Virus record (IMG/VR): IMGVR_UViG_3300031974_001064
Coordinates: 1 to 44,580 of that record
DNA: 44,580 nucleotides
DNA from: a virus
Strand: one strand, 5' to 3'
Below the pieces are notes generated by a model. It was not told where the DNA came from and ran no database searches. It worked only from the letters and a program-made list of their open reading frames with translations. The translations under genes were made by a program, and so were the position numbers. Shown piece by piece: positions 7,705 through 12,012 of the stretch (position 1 is the stretch's first letter; each line of letters starts with the position of its first letter).

Positions 7705-7928
7705 TACTCCTCCTCATCTTTAGACCACCTACTCTTAGTAAAGAACGTAGGCATATGGTCGTACATTTCTTTTGCAGTAGCATCAGTACTATCATCTAGC
7801 ATTGATACCATATTGTCTATACAAGCTACTGCACTATTCTTATCAACTTCACTACTGAATGTAAAATCTACTGTTAGTACATTTACATCATCATTAGTAG
7901 TACTTGTCATTTCGTATACTTCACTCAT
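7704..7928 (-). CDS. Unknown acidic protein, 74 aa
   Basis: It is very acidic (Asp/Glu-rich), with a beta-strand pair (VNVLTVDFTFSS) followed by a helix. The size and acidity recall small inhibitor or DNA-mimic-like proteins, but nothing specific is recognised. A perfect GAGGAGG SD lies before the ATG. The C-terminal Asp-Glu-Glu-Glu is encoded by the next gene's SD. Confidence 0.68.
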   Translation of the reverse strand: MSEVYEMTSTTNDDVNVLTVDFTFSSEVDKNSAVACIDNMVSMLDDSTDATAKEMYDHMPTFFTKSRWSKDEEE

Positions 7929-8077
7929 ATACTTTCTAACCTCCTCTTACTATTCTGTTTCTTTATAGTTTGATAGCCACATCTGAAGCACTGTACAATA
8001 ACGTGAACACTACTCTTAACGTTGCTATGTATTGCAACTTGGGTATATTTACCCTGCCTACAATTATCACATTCCAT
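7925..8077 (-). CDS. Zinc-ribbon microprotein, 50 aa
   Basis: The ATG at 8077 has AAAGGA 9 bases upstream. Cys3-x2-Cys6 and Cys30-x2-Cys33 flank a beta-hairpin (KYTQVAIHSNVKSSVHVIVQ), a full zinc ribbon, followed by a basic tail. Its TGA overlaps the next ATG (ATGA). The SD of the next gene encodes Lys-Arg-Arg here. Nucleic-acid binding is plausible. Confidence 0.7.
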   Translation of the reverse strand: MECDNCRQGKYTQVAIHSNVKSSVHVIVQCFRCGYQTIKKQNSKRRLESI

Positions 8078-8089
8078 ATAGATTTCCTT

Positions 8090-8200
8090 TCATTGATAAG
8101 GTGATACCTTAGCTTTCGGTGGTAGGGTATGAACAGGGTTATGTAAGAACCTACTCCTACTTACTAAGGTTTCACCACACGTACAAGTATCCGATAACAT
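8090..8200 (-). CDS. Possible 36-aa peptide with Cys-x-Cys
   Basis: This is a short frame from ATG 8200 with Cys6-Thr-Cys8 and a basic, Pro-rich tail. It lies just upstream of the 50-aa zinc protein. The nearest SD-like GAGGAG is 14 bases from the ATG, inside a small hairpin, which is too far for comfort. It is kept because it would continue the chain of tiny genes; it may equally be the 5-prime leader of that operon. Confidence 0.3.
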   Translation of the reverse strand: MLSDTCTCGETLVSRSRFLHNPVHTLPPKAKVSPYQ

Positions 8201-8212
8201 ATCGTATACTTA

Positions 8213-8348
8213 CTATCTCCTCAGATAGCACGATAGGTACAAGTTGTAGTTGTAGTAAATACTAGAACACTTATACATATCGTGCTACCTACTGTACTTT
8301 GCCTATACGTACTATATATAGGGGTTGGACAAGTGAGTTGTACAGTAG
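8213..8348. repeat. Nested inverted repeats in an intergenic control region
   Basis: Three dyads fall in one gap. CTATCT-CCTC-AGATAG is at 8213-8228. TAGCACGATA (8226-8235) pairs with TATCGTGCTA (8278-8287). CTACTGTAC (8289-8297) pairs with GTACAGTAG (8340-8348). All are perfect. A minus-strand TATATATA box near 8311-8318 is enclosed by the third pair. The gap between 8201 and 8362 is otherwise without genes and should hold the promoter of the 8077 to 845 operon. Confidence 0.6.
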
Positions 8349-8362
8349 ATAGCAATTAAATA

Positions 8363-8797
8363 TTAATTACAATACTCACAAGCCTTTAGTTTAGGTGCGA
8401 TATTAATACCACAACTCTTACAAAAGTTATCTATAGTTTCTAATACACTAGCTTTCTCTATGGTATTGTTCGCCATATCATCTTGTCTTATAGCACTTTC
8501 GTTAGCACGTATCTGTGCTAATAAGCGTAAGCCTTCTTCTATAGCAAGTCTTTCTTCTATAGTCTTTCGTTTTACAGGGGCTTCTAACTCCCTGCAATCG
8601 TAGCATATATAGCCACGAACTAAGTTCTTGCTACAGTACTTGCATACTGAAGTCTTGTCCTTAGCGTTATGTACTGGTTGTATATACTCACGTACTCCGT
8701 TTAGATTAGGAATACCTGTGTCTACAATAGTATTATCCTTGTCGTTAAATACTCTTTTGTTACGTGGAACACTAGAGTGCTTGTATTTCTTAGGCAT
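8363..8797 (-). CDS. Protein with two zinc ribbons, 144 aa
   Basis: The first 50 residues are basic and unstructured. Zinc knuckles follow at Cys52/Cys55 with Cys65/Cys68 (VCKYCSKN, YICYDC), then a long helix (residues about 72-118), and a second ribbon at Cys126/Cys129 with Cys140/Cys143 that runs to the last residue. Two zinc modules joined by a helix suggest a nucleic-acid-binding or bridging protein. It has its own promoter region and an AAAGGA SD, and shares its leader with the gene at 9591. Confidence 0.78.
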   Translation of the reverse strand: MPKKYKHSSVPRNKRVFNDKDNTIVDTGIPNLNGVREYIQPVHNAKDKTSVCKYCSKNLVRGYICYDCRELEAPVKRKTIEERLAIEEGLRLLAQIRANESAIRQDDMANNTIEKASVLETIDNFCKSCGINIAPKLKACEYCN

Positions 8798-8869
8798 ATA
8801 TAATCACCTGTCCTTTCATAGTCTAAATATATAAGCTAAAGAAAAGTCAAAGAATTGACTTGAGAAAAA
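8798..8869 (-). promoter_or_regulatory. Promoter/leader of the 144-aa zinc protein
   Basis: On the minus strand a TTGACT box is followed by AGCTTATATATTT, then AAAGGA and TGATTA just before the ATG. The same order occurs upstream of the gene starting at 9591. The dyad AAGTCAA-AGAA-TTGACTT (near 8844-8861) overlaps the -35-like box and could be an operator. The exact -10 hexamer cannot be fixed by eye. Confidence 0.5.
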
Positions 8870-9101
8870 TTTAACACATCTCAGTAATATTACTTCAGTA
8901 TATATTGAGTCGACTTGACAACCCCAATGCATAACTCCAGTAGACGCGGCAAGGATATATATTTAAATATATATCAAGAAAAAAAATTAAAAAAAAATTT
9001 TAATTCAAGTGTAAGAGAATAAACATACTAGCAGTATATAGACAAACTAAATAGGAACAGATTATGGTGTAAATGACTTCACTACCATAGGGAATATATA
9101 T
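8870..9101. other. Gene-free AT-rich segment with a perfect 22-bp palindrome
   Basis: No coding frame is convincing here. GATATATATTTAAATATATATC at 8954-8975 is a perfect palindrome. It is followed by about 30 bases of A and T runs (8976-9005). A GGGGTTGTCAAG element is on the minus strand near 8912-8923. AT-rich palindrome plus A-tracts fits an unwinding element or a protein-binding site, but nothing proves an origin. Confidence 0.4.
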
Positions 9102-9140
9102 AAAAAAAAAGCAGTAGCCGACAATTAAGCCGACTACTGC
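9102..9140 (-). terminator. Intrinsic terminator of the 147-aa gene
   Basis: On the minus strand GCAGTAGTCG pairs with CGGCTACTGC (10 bp including one G-U) around a 10-nt loop. It is followed at once by a run of nine T (plus-strand A-run 9102-9110). It lies 8 bases past the stop of the gene at 9148-9591, so that gene is a separate short transcript. Confidence 0.85.
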
Positions 9141-9147
9141 AATTAAA

Positions 9148-9591
9148 TTAGGACATGTAGTCCTGTACACTACCTTTGAAACGTGCATTCATAAAGGCTT
9201 TACATTCTTGCAAAGATGGTACTTCTTCAAATCGCTCTGCGATAGCGTTGGTACCAACTTCTGCAATGAACTCTGCACTCATAGAACCATCTTTGTTAGG
9301 CTTAAAAGCCTTACGTGTAAGAACTTTGGGATATGCTTTGAACAATTCTTGCAATTGAATAACTGCCTCGTATTGTTTAAGTATCCCTAAGTTCTTGAAT
9401 TTTCCATCATTAGTTTGAGTAGCTATCATATAGCGTGTTTTACCCTCACTCTCAGGGGAAAATTCAAAAGAGGAAAATCCTCTAAGTTTAACTAATACCA
9501 TACCAGTAGGTAGATACTTCTTAGAAGATGGATATACTTGACATATATTTTCCTCTTGTTTCACGTAGTATTTATGTGTAGTTTTAGCCAT
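9148..9591 (-). CDS. Unknown protein, 147 aa, monocistronic
   Basis: I do not recognise the product. It is basic, beta-rich in the middle (MVLVKLRGFSSFEF, KTRYMIATQT) and has a C-terminal helix. It is the first leftward gene from the 9.6-10.6 kb control region, with its own promoter element and terminator. That is a typical position for an immediate-early host-takeover protein. One of the genome's few CATG sites lies in its last codons. Confidence 0.75.
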   Translation of the reverse strand: MAKTTHKYYVKQEENICQVYPSSKKYLPTGMVLVKLRGFSSFEFSPESEGKTRYMIATQTNDGKFKNLGILKQYEAVIQLQELFKAYPKVLTRKAFKPNKDGSMSAEFIAEVGTNAIAERFEEVPSLQECKAFMNARFKGSVQDYMS

Positions 9592-9616
9592 AATTAATCA
9601 CTTATCCTTTCTATCG

Positions 9617-9635
9617 ATATATATAGCTTGACACC
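9617..9635 (-). promoter_or_regulatory. Leftward copy of a 19-bp divergent element
   Basis: Read on the minus strand this is GGTGTCAAGCTATATATAT. It matches the rightward element at 9793-9811 in 18 of 19 positions and lies 26 bases before the ATG of the 147-aa gene. The TATATATAT half would sit at the -10 region of a leftward promoter, and a TTGACT box lies farther upstream. It may be a promoter, an operator shared by both directions, or both. Confidence 0.6.
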
Positions 9636-9792
9636 AACATACTACGATAAGTCAAGTTAAACCGCCTATTAGAAGTACTTTCTTATTGAAGTTAAGTAAG
9701 CTAGTTGAGAGTTGTAATGTAGTACTTCTATAGGAATTTAACTTTACTATTGTAGTAAAAGGTTATTTGCAACTGCAAATGTTCTTGTTGGG

Positions 9793-9811
9793 GGTGTCAA
9801 ACTATATATAT
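9793..9811 (+). promoter_or_regulatory. Rightward copy of the 19-bp divergent element
   Basis: GGTGTCAAACTATATATAT is the inverted partner of 9617-9635 with one difference, 157 bases away. It points into about 770 bases without genes before the nuclease gene at 10582. If it is a promoter, that whole stretch is transcribed as a leader or a non-coding RNA. Confidence 0.55.
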
Positions 9812-9847
9812 AACGTCCAGTAAATAGATAATAGCAAAATAACAACG

Positions 9848-9919
9848 AAAAAAACACAACACTATAAAGTAGCGGTGGTGGTTGGGTTGTGGCTACGTAA
9901 ATACCTATTGTGTTTTTTT
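9848..9919 (+). ncRNA. Long hairpin with G-rich loop and terminal T-run (candidate ncRNA or attenuator)
   Basis: AAAAAAACACAA at 9848-9859 pairs exactly with TTGTGTTTTTTT at 9908-9919. Inside, GTAGC (9869-9873) pairs with GCTAC (9892-9896), enclosing the G-rich loop GGTGGTGGTTGGGTTGTGG. The loop fits a two-layer G-quadruplex pattern. The distal T-run resembles a terminator tail. It lies about 35 bases downstream of the rightward 19-bp element. Its RNA nature is an inference. Confidence 0.4.
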
Positions 9920-10193
9920 TGGCTGTATATTTTTCATTAGCTATTGGTTAGCTACTTACAATTATGTATGGTGTAAATCAAAGGGTATCGTTTCTAAGGA
10001 AAGGTAGGACAAATTAGGTATATAGTAAGTTATGTCTGTGCAGTATTACATATTAGTTAGTATATAGTACCCTATCGTACTTGCACTGTGCGTTACTTAC
10101 GCTTGTATGTTAAGTGGGGGGATTTAACCTAGCCTCCCCTATATATCATTACGTAAGTAGAGAAAAGATTGCTGGTAAATGTGGAAGGAAAAG
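9920..10193. other. Non-coding stretch between the two stem-loops
   Basis: Only frames shorter than 20 codons occur. A small hairpin GCGT-TACTT-ACGC lies near 10091-10103, and a G6 run (about 10116-10121) can pair with a C-rich run ending at 10139. No gene is supported. Confidence 0.4.
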
Positions 10194-10265
10194 AACTGTG
10201 GTGTAGTTTGTTACAGGCATTGTGAACAATCAAGAAGGTATAGATTGATAATCTACACCACCGTT
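10194..10265 (+). ncRNA. Stem-loop closing a small multi-branch structure (candidate ncRNA)
   Basis: AACTGTGGTGTAG at 10194-10206 pairs with CTACACCACCGTT at 10253-10265 with a single mismatch in 13. Within the enclosed 46 bases, ATTG-TGAA-CAAT and GATT-GAT-AATC can form two further hairpins, giving a three-way junction. The size recalls a tRNA, but there is no T-loop consensus and no 7-bp anticodon arm, so I do not call a tRNA. No gene overlaps it. Confidence 0.45.
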
Positions 10266-10581
10266 CCTATTGTCCAATGTTAGCACACTATTGCTAGTAA
10301 GAGAAAGAAAAAAAGAACTTTTTTCTATAGTACGCTTGGGGTGTGTGTGAGTACGCAACTAACCCTGTGTCACTCCCTCCCAACCAGAATGAACTAAAGT
10401 TTAGTAACAAATAAATGTGTGAAGTAATAGCCTATAACGCTAGTTACCACCGTGTAGCTAGTCGGCTTAATCCTTCTAATTATGTTCTTTGAAACCATTT
10501 CTATGAGCTACTGATTTCAAATGCCTATGTATATAAATATAACACTACTAGAATTATAAGCAAGTTACAGGAAGGATTTAA
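10266..10581. other. Leader region before the PD-(D/E)XK nuclease gene
   Basis: There is no gene here. AAAAAAG-AA-CTTTTTT (10309-10324) is a short A/T hairpin resembling a weak terminator. ACTAAA-G-TTTAGT follows near 10394. The last 80 bases are AT-rich with TATATAAATATAAC about 40 bases before the ATG, a possible -10 region. The SD AGGAAGGA precedes the start at 10582. Confidence 0.4.
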
Positions 10582-11112
10582 ATGTTCGATTTTAAAGAAC
10601 AACTAGCTATAGGCGAAAAAGGAGAAAAGTTAGTTAAGTTATTTTACGAAAGCCAAACAGATGACGGTAAGACAAAGTTTGTAGTACGTAAAACAAGAAT
10701 GGAGGAACAGCTAAAGGGTGCGGACCTATTCATACTTAATAATGAACTAGGTATGAAGTATATAGAAGTTAAAACTGACACACAAACTGTAGAAACAGGT
10801 AATGTAGCACTAGAGATACAGATTGTACAGGATGACGGCACAATGCAAGCAGGGTGCCAGTTCAAGACCTTTACTGACTATATGTTTTACTGGGCTTACC
10901 CTTCTAACCAGCTTTATTACTGGAAACCAGAGGAACTAATACCTTTTATTGTTAACTGGATTATGGAAGGTAAATACAGAATTGTAGATGCTGAAAATAA
11001 AAATTTTTTTTCACGCAATCTTCTCGTGCCTGTGGAGGACCTGCTCGCTACGCAAGTCGTAAGTACGATTAACTTGAGTTATCATCTTTTAGATAAGGTA
11101 GAAGTGGGGTAA
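10582..11112 (+). CDS. PD-(D/E)XK nuclease (Holliday-junction-resolvase/RecB-like fold), 176 aa
   Basis: The catalytic layout is Glu15 in the first helix (GEKGEKLVKLFYE), Asp48 (KGADLFIL) and Glu62-x-Lys64 (KYIEVKTD), the E-D-ExK signature of the superfamily. The rest is beta-rich with many aromatics (DYMFYWAYPSNQLYYWK). Cleavage of branched or foreign DNA is expected. It is the first gene of the rightward packaging unit, with the SD AGGAAGGA. A resolvase clearing branched DNA before packaging fits the position, but the family is broad. Confidence 0.75.
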   Translation: MFDFKEQLAIGEKGEKLVKLFYESQTDDGKTKFVVRKTRMEEQLKGADLFILNNELGMKYIEVKTDTQTVETGNVALEIQIVQDDGTMQAGCQFKTFTDYMFYWAYPSNQLYYWKPEELIPFIVNWIMEGKYRIVDAENKNFFSRNLLVPVEDLLATQVVSTINLSYHLLDKVEVG

Positions 11113-11137
11113 GGAGGCAAACCCCACAACCACCTTA
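11104..11137 (+). promoter_or_regulatory. Two mutually exclusive hairpins after the nuclease gene
   Basis: GTGGGG (11104-11109) can pair with CCCCAC (11122-11127). TAAGGAGG (11110-11117) can pair with CCACCTTA (11130-11137), with one A-A mismatch. The arms interleave, so both cannot form fully without an over-tight pseudoknot. The stop codon lies in the shared part. It could tune read-through or protect RNA ends between the nuclease gene and the downstream genes. Confidence 0.4.
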
Positions 11138-11156
11138 ATTCTATTATAATAAACTA

Positions 11157-11306
11157 ATGAGAAAATTGACACATTGTAAGAAGTGTAAAAAACAATTTGA
11201 AATATGGCGTAGTTATAGAATGTGTACTAATCTTGGGTGTATAGAATATAACAAACCAGTAGGAGCTAAAATTGTACGGAAAAAAGATGTCGAAGAAGAA
11301 GAGTAA
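11157..11306 (+). CDS. Zinc-ribbon microprotein, 49 aa
   Basis: Cys7-x2-Cys10 and Cys23-x4-Cys28 form a small zinc ribbon in a basic peptide with an acidic Glu4 tail. No strong SD is seen; a TATAAT-like box (TATTATAATA) lies 5-15 bases before the ATG, so the message could be nearly leaderless. The function is unknown. Its position before the terminase suggests a DNA-packaging or late-regulation accessory. Confidence 0.6.
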   Translation: MRKLTHCKKCKKQFEIWRSYRMCTNLGCIEYNKPVGAKIVRKKDVEEEE

Positions 11307-11337
11307 AAAATCTTATGGGAAAAAGAAAAAAAAATAA
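11287..11337 (+). CDS. Possible 16-aa poly-Lys peptide
   Basis: The frame from ATG 11287 encodes MSKKKSKKSYGKKKKK, overlapping the end of the zinc-ribbon gene and the start of the next gene. Ten of its 16 residues are Lys. It may be a real DNA-binding micropeptide or a by-product of the A-rich coding sequence. No independent SD supports it beyond AAAAGATG. Confidence 0.22.
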   Translation: MSKKKSKKSYGKKKKK

Positions 11338-11506
11338 AAACATATTTGAAAATCCTAATATCTTAAAATCGTGGGGTATGGATTTAGTAGAGAACTGCGG
11401 TAGTATGATTACACAGACACCGCCTAATATGGAAAACTTGGATAAATTAATTAAAGAGTTTGTACACGATTATAACGAACAAATGGAGAATGTAAATGCC
11501 ACATAG
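11315..11506 (+). CDS. Unknown protein with Lys-rich N-terminus, 63 aa
   Basis: A basic start (MGKRKKNKN) is followed by a helical, mildly acidic body (FENPNILKSWGMDLVENCGS then LDKLIKEFVHDYNEQMENV). No motif is recognised. It overlaps the next gene's start by 11 bases (coupled). It belongs to the run of small genes directly before the terminase. Confidence 0.62.
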   Translation: MGKRKKNKNIFENPNILKSWGMDLVENCGSMITQTPPNMENLDKLIKEFVHDYNEQMENVNAT

Positions 11507-11630
11507 TAAAGGTAAAAATAGTTTAGTAGCTAATATACATAGACGTAAAAAAGCAGGTACTTCTCGTAGTAAAAAAAATAGTACTATATCTAAAAAAGCA
11601 TATAAGCAAATGCAAAAAGGTTGGAAGTAA
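11496..11630 (+). CDS. Very basic small protein, 44 aa
   Basis: The frame from ATG 11496 encodes a peptide with 15 Lys/Arg residues (for example HRRKKAGTSRSKK) and ends KGWK. GGAGAATGTAA precedes the start. Its stop overlaps the next ATG (TAATG). Such Lys/Arg-rich proteins beside terminase genes occur in marine phages. Binding to packaged DNA is an inference. Confidence 0.6.
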   Translation: MPHSKGKNSLVANIHRRKKAGTSRSKKNSTISKKAYKQMQKGWK

Positions 11631-11758
11631 TGCCTTACTATACAAAAGCAGGAAAATTGTACAAAGGTAAGTACCATAAAATGAAAGATGGTAGTATACA
11701 CACAGGTGCTAAGCATACAAAAAATTCTAAAAAATTATATAAGAGGAAACCAAAATAA
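11630..11758 (+). CDS. Basic small protein with YTKAGK/YKGKYHKM motif, 42 aa
   Basis: The frame from ATG 11630 gives a Lys/Tyr/His-rich peptide beginning MPYYTKAGKLYKGKYHKMKD and ending in a KRKPK tail. This looks like the short MPYYTKAGKLYKG-type peptides of marine phages. Both its start and its stop overlap neighbours in TAATG form, so it is translated by reinitiation within the chain of small genes. Confidence 0.65.
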   Translation: MPYYTKAGKLYKGKYHKMKDGSIHTGAKHTKNSKKLYKRKPK

Positions 11759-12012
11759 TGGCTGTTACATATAGGGGAGAAAAGTTTTCAGGTTACAACA
11801 AACCTAAACGTACACCTAAAGCTAGTAAGTCACACGCTGTATTAGCTAAAAAAGGTGACAAAGTTAAATTAGTAAGATTTGGACAACAGGGTGTTAGTGG
11901 TGATGGAAAAAAGAATACAGCAAGAAGAAGGTCATTCCACGCTAGACATAATTGTTCCGCTAAAAAAGATAAATTTACTGCAGGCTATTGGGCTTGTAGG
12001 CATAAGTGGTAG
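11758..12012 (+). CDS. Conserved basic phage protein with RRRSFHARHNC and YWACRHKW motifs, 84 aa
   Basis: A Lys-rich N-terminal half is followed by VKLVRFGQQGVSG, RRRSFHARHNC and a C-terminal TAGYWACRHKW. This combination is a recurrent small-protein family in cyanophages, pelagiphages and other marine phages; its role is not established. The Cys and His could bind metal. It ends inside the GTG start of the terminase gene (7-base overlap). Confidence 0.75.
   Translation: MAVTYRGEKFSGYNKPKRTPKASKSHAVLAKKGDKVKLVRFGQQGVSGDGKKNTARRRSFHARHNCSAKKDKFTAGYWACRHKW

Noticed and set aside
9000-9188. Hydrophobic 62-codon frame as a membrane protein
   Set aside because: It runs through the terminator of the 147-aa gene and overlaps that gene's end in another frame. 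It has no SD and its hydrophobicity comes from A/T runs.
10194-10265. tRNA gene
   Set aside because: It has a long closing stem but no T-loop GGTTCRA consensus, no proper anticodon arm and no CCA-side geometry.
11104-11137. H-type pseudoknot
   Set aside because: The connecting loops are 0 and 2 bases, too short to span the two stems. Alternative hairpins are the simpler reading.
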